Assembly: GCA_019359745.1 (NCBI GenBank)
Contig: JAHHGT010000001.1
Coordinates: 248,001 to 312,000, forward strand
Direction: 5' to 3'
DNA from: Aphanothece saxicola GSE-SYN-MK-01-06B
Lineage (GTDB): Bacteria > Cyanobacteriota > Cyanobacteriia > PCC-6307 > Cyanobiaceae
DNA: 64,000 nt
Shown: one piece after another, positions 24,560 through 30,702 of the stretch
Layout of the letters: each line of letters starts with the position of its first letter
Position numbering within the stretch: position 1 is the first letter of the stretch
Program-made: the position numbers and the translations under genes
Notes under the pieces: generated by a model
The model's input: the letters and a program-made list of their open reading frames with translations, nothing else
The model's database searches: none
What the model was told of the DNA's origin: nothing

Positions 24560-25984
24560 GTGGAACTCGAGCGCCTTCAAAAGCTGTTCACGGCCCCGCT
24601 GCTGCCCCTGGGCCGCCAGAGCTTCTCCCTGCTCTGGATCGTGGAGGTGCTGCTGCTGCTGCTGGCCGTGAGCCTGGCGGCGCGGGGGTTGAAGCGGTTG
24701 CTGGCCGGACGGGTGCTGCGCTGGTTCTCCCTGCCGGAGGGGCGGCGCGAGGCGGTGGCCACCCTCCTCTCCATGGGGCTGGCCGCCCTGGGCTATGTGG
24801 TGGTGGCCCAGGGGATGGGGCTCGACATCGGTGCCCTCGCCGTGATCTTCGGGGCGCTGGGAGTGGGCATCGGCTTCGGCCTGCAGGAGCTCACCCGCAA
24901 CCTCACCAGTGGCCTCACCCTGCTGATGGAGGGGAAGCTGAAGGTGGGCGACCAGATCGAGTTCGGCGACACCAGCGGCTTCATCCGTGAGATCTCGATC
25001 CGCTCCACCGTGATCCGCACCTTCCAGGGCGCCGAGATCGTGGTGCCCAATTCGGCCATCACCAATGCGCCGGTGAAGAACCTCAGTTACCTGAGCTCCG
25101 ATGGCCGGGTGGATGTGGAGGTGACGGTGGCCCACGGCAGCGACCCCCTGGCCGTGACCGAGGTGCTGCTGGAGGCCGCCCTCGCTGAGCCCTCGGTGCT
25201 GGCCGATCCGCCGCCGAAGGTGCTGCTGCATGGGCTCCAGGGCCAGGGGATGGCGTTCGAGCTCTGGGCCTGGACCTCGGCGATTCACGCCAGCCTCAGC
25301 CTGCGGAGTTCTCTGAACTACGCGATCGAGCAGGGCCTGCGCGAGCGCCGCATCGAACTGGCCGGGTCGCGCCAACAGATCCAGCTGCTCTCCTCCCGGC
25401 GCGCCGAGGAAGAGGACGGAGCCGCCCCGGACTGGCGCCCCCTGCGCACGTCCCTGCCCGACCATCCCTGCTACAGCGGCATGGATGATCGGCGCCTGCG
25501 GGAACTGGTGGGCAGCGGCGCCCGCCGTCTGGTGCCCGCCGGCACGGTGTTGGTGCGGCAGGGTGATGAGGGACGCTCCTTCCATCTGGTGCTGAGCGGC
25601 GCGGTGGATGCGATCCACGAAACCGACCGGGTGAGCCGCAAGCTGTTCACCTTCACGGCCGGGGAGTTCTTCGGCGAATTGCCGCTGCTGCTGCAGGTGC
25701 CCTACCCCACCACCATGGTGGCGGCCGAGGACACGACGCTGTTCGTGGTGCCCAGCGGCAGCTTCCGCGCTCTGCTGGCTTCACGGCCCGAATTCGCCGA
25801 CAACGTCGCCCGGGAGGTGGCCCGCCGCAGCGACGTGCTGCGCAGCTACGAAGACTGTCTGCGCCAGCGCGGCCTGCTCGAGGACGCCGACATGGGCCAC
25901 CCCCTGCAGTGGTTCCGCGAGCGGCTGCGGCGGGTGCTGGCCGGACGCCCGGCGATGGCGTCGGTGGAAACGGAGGCTGGCTGA
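24560..25984 (+). CDS. MscS-type mechanosensitive channel with C-terminal cNMP-binding-like domain
   Basis: Encodes 474 residues from GTG 24560 (Shine-Dalgarno GGAG upstream; the longer open frame is not hydrophobic). Membrane helices lie near residues 20-40, 65-85 and 90-115. The pore helix and MscS beta domain are clear (GALGVGIGFGLQELTRNL, EGKLKVGDQIEFGDTSG, VPNSAITNAPVKNLS). Residues ~325-450 form a Crp/cNMP-type domain (LVPAGTVLVRQGDEGRSFHLVLSG, FGELPLLLQVPYPTTMVA). The phosphate-binding Arg expected in the last motif is replaced (PYPTT), so cyclic-nucleotide binding is uncertain. Synechocystis has a related bCNG channel. Inner-membrane location. Confidence 0.9.
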   Translation: MELERLQKLFTAPLLPLGRQSFSLLWIVEVLLLLLAVSLAARGLKRLLAGRVLRWFSLPEGRREAVATLLSMGLAALGYVVVAQGMGLDIGALAVIFGALGVGIGFGLQELTRNLTSGLTLLMEGKLKVGDQIEFGDTSGFIREISIRSTVIRTFQGAEIVVPNSAITNAPVKNLSYLSSDGRVDVEVTVAHGSDPLAVTEVLLEAALAEPSVLADPPPKVLLHGLQGQGMAFELWAWTSAIHASLSLRSSLNYAIEQGLRERRIELAGSRQQIQLLSSRRAEEEDGAAPDWRPLRTSLPDHPCYSGMDDRRLRELVGSGARRLVPAGTVLVRQGDEGRSFHLVLSGAVDAIHETDRVSRKLFTFTAGEFFGELPLLLQVPYPTTMVAAEDTTLFVVPSGSFRALLASRPEFADNVAREVARRSDVLRSYEDCLRQRGLLEDADMGHPLQWFRERLRRVLAGRPAMASVETEAG

Positions 25985-25988
25985 GCGC

Positions 25989-27212
25989 TCAGGCCGAACG
26001 GTGCTGGAAGATCACGGGCAACGCCTTGAGCCCGCGCAGCTCCAGGTTGTCCTGGTACTCCAAAGGCTCACCGGCCAGCTCCAGCCGCGAAAAGCGCCGC
26101 AGCAGCGCCGTGAAGGCGACCTGGGCCTCCATCCGTGCCAGGGCCGCCCCGAGGCAGACATGGGGTCCATGGCCGAACGCCAGGTGCACGTCGGACCTGC
26201 GGCGCACATCGAGCCGGTCGGGGTCGGGGAAGCGGGCCGGGTCGCGATTGGCGGCCGCGAACATCAGGTACACGAGCTGGCCCTTGCGGATCGAGCGGCC
26301 ACCGATCGTAAGATCCTCCCCGGCCTCGCGGTACATGAACTGGACGGTGCCGTCGTAGCGGAGAAACTCCTCGATCGCGCCGGGAATCAGGGACGGCTCG
26401 TCGCGCAGCAGCTGCAGCTGGTCGGGGTGGCGCAACAGGGCCAGCAGGCCGTTGCCGATCAGGTGGGTGGTGGTCTCGTGGCCGGCTGCCAGGAACAGAT
26501 TGGCGTTGGCGATCAGCTCCGTCTCGCTGAGCCGATCGCCGTCGATTTCGGCGTGCACCAGCAGGCTCAGGAGATCGTCGCTGGGAGTTGCCCGGCGCTT
26601 TTCGAATTCAGCTCCGAAGAATGCGGTCAGCTCGTGGGTGCTCTGCAACGCCCGCTGGTACTGCTCGGGGGTCACGGCGGAGGGATCGGTGCCGAAGATG
26701 GCGGAGAAGTCGTCCGACCAGCGCTTCAGCTGGTCCAGGTCGCCGGATTCCAGCCCGAGCAGGCGGGCGATGACCCGGGCCGGCAATGGGAAGGCGAAGT
26801 CGGCGATCACATCGAAACGTCCCTGCTCCGGCAGCTGGTCCAGCAGCTCATCGACCAGCGTCTCGACGGCCGGCCGCAGGTGGTCCACGGCCCGTGGCGT
26901 GAACACCTTGGCCACCAGGGCACGGAGCCGATGGTGCCGTTCCGGGTCCGTGATGTTCATCTGGGCCCCGATGACCTCGAAGAGGCGCTGCAGTTCGGGG
27001 CAGCCGGCGCGTTCCCCCATTCCGCCGGCACGATCGGAGCGCAGCCGTGAGTCCTGGGTGGCTGCCACCACATCGTCGTAACGGGTCAGCACCCAGGCCC
27101 CGAACGGTTCATGCCAGTGGACGGGGTCGGTCCGCCGCAACGCGGCGTAGGTCGGGTACGGATCGACCAGCATCGCCGGGCTGAACAGGGCTGTCGTCAT
27201 GGTTGAGGACAC
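25989..27212 (-). CDS. Cytochrome P450
   Basis: A 407-residue soluble bacterial P450 (class I, needing ferredoxin/ferredoxin reductase). Seen: the oxygen-binding I-helix AGHETTT (243-249), ExxR at Glu282-Arg285 and the heme loop FGHGPHVCLGAAL with ligand Cys353. The sequence resembles the CYP107/CYP105-type hydroxylases; the substrate is unknown. It starts at GTG 27212 or the ATG at 27200. It lies 4 bp from the convergent MscS gene end and 40 bp downstream of a SnoaL-like gene on the same strand. This suggests possible cotranscription, although the SnoaL gene seems to belong to the cassette array. Confidence 0.95.
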   Translation of the reverse strand: MSSTMTTALFSPAMLVDPYPTYAALRRTDPVHWHEPFGAWVLTRYDDVVAATQDSRLRSDRAGGMGERAGCPELQRLFEVIGAQMNITDPERHHRLRALVAKVFTPRAVDHLRPAVETLVDELLDQLPEQGRFDVIADFAFPLPARVIARLLGLESGDLDQLKRWSDDFSAIFGTDPSAVTPEQYQRALQSTHELTAFFGAEFEKRRATPSDDLLSLLVHAEIDGDRLSETELIANANLFLAAGHETTTHLIGNGLLALLRHPDQLQLLRDEPSLIPGAIEEFLRYDGTVQFMYREAGEDLTIGGRSIRKGQLVYLMFAAANRDPARFPDPDRLDVRRRSDVHLAFGHGPHVCLGAALARMEAQVAFTALLRRFSRLELAGEPLEYQDNLELRGLKALPVIFQHRSA

Positions 27213-27252
27213 TCACGGATGACGGTATCGAGATCTCTCCGATGTTGCTCGG

Positions 27253-27669
27253 TCAGCCTGGAATCACGCCGAGCTGCTGAAGCATCCCGTAGGTATCCAC
27301 GATGATCCAGTCTTCCTCAATCTTGCCGTTCGCGATGCGGTAGATCGCCTGACCGGACACGCAGACTCGATTGTTTGTTGGTGGAATTCCGTTGAATTCA
27401 CCTTGGTGGGTGCCTTCGGCCGACCAGCGCAGGGAGACTCGGTCTGCTTCTGCGAACAGATCGTGGACCTGCATGTGCAGGTCGGGAAACGCTGCGACGA
27501 GCGCTCCGATGTAGGCCTTGGCGGCCTCTGGCCCGTTCGCAAGATGGGGAGCCGAAGGGTCGTTCATGGTGAAGTCGGCTGAGCAAAGCTCATCGATCAC
27601 GGCAAAGTCGCGCGCGTTCCATCCTTCTTCTATGAGTCGTCGAACGAGATGCTTGTTCTCCTCTGACAT
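27253..27669 (-). CDS. SnoaL-like ester-cyclase family protein (probable last cassette gene)
   Basis: A 138-residue NTF2-fold protein of the SnoaL-like polyketide cyclase/ester-cyclase group: NKHLVRRLIEEGWNARDF, FTMNDPSAPHLANGPEAAK, FPDLHMQVHDLFAEADRV, GTHQGEFNGIPPTNNRV and IYRIANGKIEEDWIIVD. Such proteins are soluble; many are uncharacterised rather than true cyclases. ATG 27669 has a good Shine-Dalgarno (AAAGGAG). The gene begins only 33 bases after the R' box of the attC site at 27703-27771, as expected for an integron cassette gene, but no attC is seen after its stop. Base composition is less GC-rich than the adjacent P450 gene. Confidence 0.85.
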   Translation of the reverse strand: MSEENKHLVRRLIEEGWNARDFAVIDELCSADFTMNDPSAPHLANGPEAAKAYIGALVAAFPDLHMQVHDLFAEADRVSLRWSAEGTHQGEFNGIPPTNNRVCVSGQAIYRIANGKIEEDWIIVDTYGMLQQLGVIPG

Positions 27670-27702
27670 GTGGCATTACTCCTTTATGGAACCGCTAACG
27701 TG

Positions 27703-27771
27703 GCCTAACGTTCGAGGTAACCGGGCTCTGGTGGCCTGCCATTGGCGCTCCGGTTGACCGAGGGGTTAGGC
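27703..27771 (-). other. attC recombination site (fourth in array)
   Basis: 69 bp. On the minus strand it begins GCCTAAC (R'') and ends GTTAGGC (R'). Inner arms GGTCAACCGGAGC and GC-CCGG-TTACC pair with one unpaired extra C on the L'' side, the asymmetry that orients attC sites. The arms enclose a GC-rich terminal stem-loop. It follows the HEPN-like gene stop (27787) by 15 bases. A near-copy GTTAGCG lies a few bases beyond R'. Confidence 0.85.
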
Positions 27772-27786
27772 GTCGGCGACGAGAGC

Positions 27787-28404
27787 TTACTCCGCAGTGA
27801 AGGTCTGAACATGTTTCATGACACGGGCTGCAAGCGCGAAGAGATCGTGTCCAGAGATTTGATGGCTCTCGGAAAGAGCGAACACTTCTTCAGCATGATC
27901 AATCCGTCGCGAGCCCGGGTCCGGATATCGACCGGCCCAGGTTGTGAAATGCGTTAGCGCCTTGAGCGTAGCTCGCTCTTTGTCAGTAACCTGCGGCAGG
28001 AACTCGGCAAGTTCAACCAAGTCGTGGTGAAAATAGTCTTTCTCCCGCGCGATGAGCTCTTCGACGCCATGCCTCAATATGTGCATTGCTTTGAGGCATG
28101 TTTCGAGGCTATAGCCAACAAGCATCAGCGCGACTGCGGAGTACTGGCAATCGCACATACCACGGATAGACAGAGGCATCGATTCCCACGTCGGCTCGAA
28201 CTGAACAAGTACCTTTGCCGCTTCGCTAAGTGCATTTGCTTGACTGAGCCAAAGAATCGGTGACTTAAGGTCTTCCCTCGTTGGCTCTTCGCTTGGCCGT
28301 TCGATCATGCCAGCGAACAGTAACGCCGTCTGCCACTTATGCCAGGCAAGGCCACTGTATCCAATGGGGTCAGCGGCGAATGCCGCACGGTCTGGTCCGA
28401 TCAT
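27787..28404 (-). CDS. Cassette gene: HEPN-like protein
   Basis: A 205-residue helical protein. Residues ~88-160 resemble a HEPN domain: an amphipathic helix (VALMLVGYSLETCLKAMHI), then a loop and HDLVELAEFL. The loop contains Arg120 with His126/127 (REKDYFH), compatible with the RX4-6H ribonuclease motif of active HEPN proteins. HEPN RNases are common in toxin-antitoxin and defence loci, and integron cassettes often carry toxins; an RNase or toxin role is inference. Start ATG 28404 has Shine-Dalgarno GGAGA. It is bounded by attC sites on both sides. No antitoxin (MNT-type) partner lies in the cassette. Confidence 0.8.
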   Translation of the reverse strand: MIGPDRAAFAADPIGYSGLAWHKWQTALLFAGMIERPSEEPTREDLKSPILWLSQANALSEAAKVLVQFEPTWESMPLSIRGMCDCQYSAVALMLVGYSLETCLKAMHILRHGVEELIAREKDYFHHDLVELAEFLPQVTDKERATLKALTHFTTWAGRYPDPGSRRIDHAEEVFALSESHQISGHDLFALAARVMKHVQTFTAE

Positions 28405-28444
28405 GGTTCTCCAATGACGGAATGGCTGAGTAGTGGATTCCGAC

Positions 28445-28544
28445 GCCTAACACCCCACTCAGCCGCGGGCAGAAATGTCATGTTCAAGAACTTTATTCGG
28501 ATCAAGCAGTAGCGCTTCCCATCTGCTGTAGTGGGATGTTGGAC
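28445..28544 (-). other. attC recombination site (third in array)
   Basis: 100 bp. On the minus strand R'' is GTCCAAC and R' is GTTAGGC. Arms CATCCCACTACAGC and GCGGCTGAGTGGGGTG pair with one extra A on the L'' side. The centre (about 50 bases) is AT-rich. It starts 8 bases after the stop codon of the preceding cassette gene (28553), a typical cassette layout. Confidence 0.85.
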
Positions 28545-28552
28545 TGTTCGAC

Positions 28553-28837
28553 CTATCTGGGTGCTCTAATCCATCCAGCCGAGATCGCCTCTTGTTCGGT
28601 GCAGAACCACTGCTCTCCCTTCTCAGGGCTGATCTTTGTGATCTCATAATCCTCCATGCCAACTACATGGTAAATTCTCCTGCCGGATTCAATGGATACA
28701 TTCCCTTTCACAAGACATCCAGGCTTTGTTATTGATTCCACTATTCCTGGATTATATCCTGAGCAGAACCGGAGACCAAGAGCAATAAGACCGGCGACGA
28801 ACGCTAAACTTCCAATCCTTTGCAAGAATGAGATCAT
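28553..28837 (-). CDS. Cassette gene: small membrane/secreted protein with IKGN-type domain
   Basis: Encodes 94 residues (ATG 28837; a GTG at 28891 would add 18 residues). An N-terminal hydrophobic segment (IGSLAFVAGLIALGLRFC) may be a signal or anchor. The C-terminal ~55 residues (CLVKGNVSIESGRRIYHVVG, YEITKIS, GEQWFCTEQEAISAGW) match the small IKGN/IYHxPG/WFCxExEAxxAGW domain found at the ends of thermonuclease-like and other secreted bacterial proteins. Its function is unknown. The two Cys could pair. Clearly AT-richer than the window. Confidence 0.75.
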   Translation of the reverse strand: MISFLQRIGSLAFVAGLIALGLRFCSGYNPGIVESITKPGCLVKGNVSIESGRRIYHVVGMEDYEITKISPEKGEQWFCTEQEAISAGWIRAPR

Positions 28838-29193
28838 CCTGATGTTGGTCGTATTGTATGAACGTTGGGATGAGGGCCGAAGTCGAGGCACATTCTCGGC
28901 TCCTGGTAACTGTACCAGCTCTAGAGGTGCTCATCAGCCGTAGTCTGGCCCGATGCTTAGGGCGACTTCCGCATTCCTGTATCTCCTGTATAGATAAAGC
29001 CTCAACTGCCTTTTAATTCGGCTTCAGTTCCTGTACTGGCACAGCCTTCGCCTTGATTTGACTTAACATGCTCTCCAATCATTCAAGGAAGGTCCTTGAC
29101 CGTATTTGAATCATTGGATGACATATCACCGCAATCGACTAGGTCGAGATTCTTTGGAAATGTTCCCAAAACTCGTGTCTAAGGCATGAAGCA
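28838..29193. other. Gene-free part of a cassette
   Basis: About 355 bases between the R' box at 29194 and the start of the small IKGN-type gene. I see no convincing ORF on either strand and no second attC pair. It is the longest leader in the array, since other cassettes have 30-50 bases before the gene. It may hold a promoter, a decayed cassette, or the remains of a gene. Confidence 0.5.
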
Positions 29194-29283
29194 GCCCAAC
29201 GCTCGCCATCACCTGGCCGCAGACAGATCGAGGGATACACACAGACCATTCGGAGGCGGCCCAGGTGGATGGTGGTGTTGGAC
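29194..29283 (-). other. attC recombination site (second in array)
   Basis: 90 bp. On the minus strand R'' is GTCCAAC and R' is GTTGGGC, both matching the consensus exactly. Arms CCATCCACCTGGGCCGC and GCGGCCAGGTGATGG pair with extra bases on the L'' side. It lies 86 bases after the stop of the TM-protein gene (29369). Confidence 0.88.
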
Positions 29284-29368
29284 AGGCCAACAAGCAGTAA
29301 GCTTCTTTGAAGTACGCCGAGCATGAAAACTGGAAGCTATTACGACGTGCTTAGACGCATGTAGCCGG

Positions 29369-29890
29369 CTATAGTTGCTGAGGGACATTTGCTTCACACT
29401 TGACCGAGTATGTTTGTTTCGGGTTATCAAGCTCTCTGCAGTTAATCTGCAAGCGAATCGACCTGCCTCGATTAGACTTTGGCGACCCTGAGATGCGAAA
29501 CATAAAGTTTGAGCCGATAATGCCGAACTTCACTGGAGATTCATAGGGTGGCATAATCTGGTTTACTTTAAGAATCTTCCCTCGATCTATGGCTCTCATG
29601 AGCTGTACAGGTCCATCAGAGCCAGGCTCAAGCTCGGCAATCTCTAGAGACTCGGGGAATGTCGCAACAACCTCAATCACCTCGATCTCGAAGGGCGCGC
29701 GATTAGTGACTTGCCATACTCCGTGAAACCAGCCTTCATCTGAGATTACCTCACTAGAGCCTACATACCCTCTAGGGCGAATGCGAGCGTCATCAATCGC
29801 CCATCGTTCTTGCTGCGTACGAAGTTGGCGCCAAGAAAGATAAGCGGCAGTGACTGCAGCTAGTAGAGATAGCAGCGTTAACCATTCCAT
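29369..29890 (-). CDS. Cassette gene: single-TM protein of unknown function
   Basis: A 173-residue protein with an N-terminal membrane helix (WLTLLSLLAAVTAAYLSW) followed by a basic/Gln stretch (RQLRTQQERWAID), and then a beta-rich domain (YVGSSEVISDEGWFHGVWQV, PFEIEVIEVVATFPESLEI, SNFMFRISGSPKSNRGRSIR). This topology, a short anchor plus cytosolic or periplasmic beta domain, is common among integron cassette proteins of unknown role. ATG 29890 is preferred over the TTG one codon earlier. Flanked by attC sites at 29936-30023 (before) and 29194-29283 (after). Confidence 0.75.
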   Translation of the reverse strand: MEWLTLLSLLAAVTAAYLSWRQLRTQQERWAIDDARIRPRGYVGSSEVISDEGWFHGVWQVTNRAPFEIEVIEVVATFPESLEIAELEPGSDGPVQLMRAIDRGKILKVNQIMPPYESPVKFGIIGSNFMFRISGSPKSNRGRSIRLQINCRELDNPKQTYSVKCEANVPQQL

Positions 29891-29935
29891 CAAAGAGCTG
29901 CCAAATCCGCCAAGTCACCTCCACAGCTTAGGCCT

Positions 29936-30023
29936 GCCCAACGCCAAGATCACCTGAATGATGAATCTCAGGTAGAAATCAAAGCCCCCTAGGAGGCGTG
30001 TCAGGTGGATCTTGATGTTATAC
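29936..30023 (-). other. attC recombination site (first in array)
   Basis: 88 bp. On the minus strand R'' is GTATAAC (one mismatch to RYYYAAC) and R' is GTTGGGC. Arms AAGATCCACCTGA and TCAGGTGATCTT pair over 12 bases with one extra C on the L'' side, the clearest attC signature in the array. It lies 62 bases after the cupin stop, and the next cassette gene starts 45 bases beyond. Confidence 0.88.
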
Positions 30024-30085
30024 GGCACTTGATTTCTCGCCTGAATCGACCATGGAACAAGTCCCGCGTGTGTAAGACAAACTTC

Positions 30086-30484
30086 TTATCGCGGACGGTG
30101 CTTAGTGCCCAATCCTGCGGTAATGAACACTGCTGTTGCCTCGTGCTCCACGTCAGCCGTGTGCCAGGTGCCAGGAGCATTGACTGCGTACTGGCCAGGA
30201 CCCAAAGTTACGGCCGAACGGGCACCATCAGGATCCTCTTGGTGGAGGATCATCGATCCGGACGTGCATAGAACGACTTCGCTTCCATGCGGGTGCATTT
30301 CCCACATTTCCCACGACACGTTGAATTTGTGCATGCTTACGAGACGCCCCTCAGCGCCATCCTCGGCATGCCGGTTGACGTATTCCTCGTACCAATCCAT
30401 TGCACCGGTGAATAATGGTTCAACCTCGGCAGTTGCGCCAAGACCCAGATGCACTGGATGAGCAATAATGTCGCGTGCACCCAT
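30086..30484 (-). CDS. Cassette gene: small cupin protein
   Basis: A 132-residue single-domain cupin. Motif 1 is MHPHGSEVVLCTSGSMILHQ, with a HxH and Glu metal site. Motif 2 is GPGQYAVNAPGTWHT, with the third His. It therefore should bind a divalent metal and be either a small dioxygenase/isomerase-type enzyme or a ligand-binding protein; the substrate is unknown. The start ATG 30484 is preceded by AAGGG. It is the first gene of the cassette array; no attC or attI is recognised upstream of it, so the array edge is here or the upstream site has decayed. Confidence 0.85.
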   Translation of the reverse strand: MGARDIIAHPVHLGLGATAEVEPLFTGAMDWYEEYVNRHAEDGAEGRLVSMHKFNVSWEMWEMHPHGSEVVLCTSGSMILHQEDPDGARSAVTLGPGQYAVNAPGTWHTADVEHEATAVFITAGLGTKHRPR

Positions 30485-30557
30485 GGAAATTGCCCTTAGT
30501 CACCATGGAGTGGAACTATATCAGAAGAAATCACAGACAAACTTGTTCTTAGACGGT

Positions 30558-30702
30558 TTCCGTGAACCCCTCCTGTCGCCCAGCCCATTCCGTGAACCAG
30601 AAGCCAACAACCTGCAGCGATGGCTGAAAACCCCACGGGCAAGCCTGTTCAATCCTTTTGCAGCAGGATCGTAGCCGCAGTTCACGGACCCATGAACCCC
30701 TC
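30558..30702. repeat. Short repeats at the array edge
   Basis: TTCCGTGAACC occurs at 30558-30568 and 30588-30598, and its inverse GTTCACGGA at 30680-30688. TGAACCCCTC recurs at about 30563 and 30693, the second copy overlapping the stop of the adjacent protease gene. The stretch 30485-30700 otherwise holds no gene. It may be a scar of integration or of partial gene-end duplication. Confidence 0.5.

Larger units (their letters stand above)
27253..30484 (-). mobile_element. Integron-type gene cassette array without integrase (CALIN-like)
   Basis: Five single genes lie on the minus strand, separated by four attC-like sites. Each site is bounded by RYYYAAC-type and GTTRRRY-type 7-mers and has internal arms that pair imperfectly with an extra base in the L'' arm. 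In three cases a gene stop lies within 90 bases of the following attC, and in two cases a start lies within 50 bases after an R' box. The region is visibly AT-richer than the flanks. No intI integrase gene is in the window. Order of transcription: cupin, attC, TM protein, attC, small IKGN-type protein, attC, HEPN-like, attC, SnoaL-like. Cassettes are normally captured and shuffled by an IntI recombinase acting elsewhere. Confidence 0.8.

Noticed and set aside
29139-29324. 61-residue minus-strand ORF
   Set aside because: Lies across the attC site 29194-29283; the palindromic arms create the open frame.
27253-30484. Genomic island carried by a phage or IS element
   Set aside because: No transposase, integrase, terminal inverted repeats or target duplications; the attC pattern explains the layout better.
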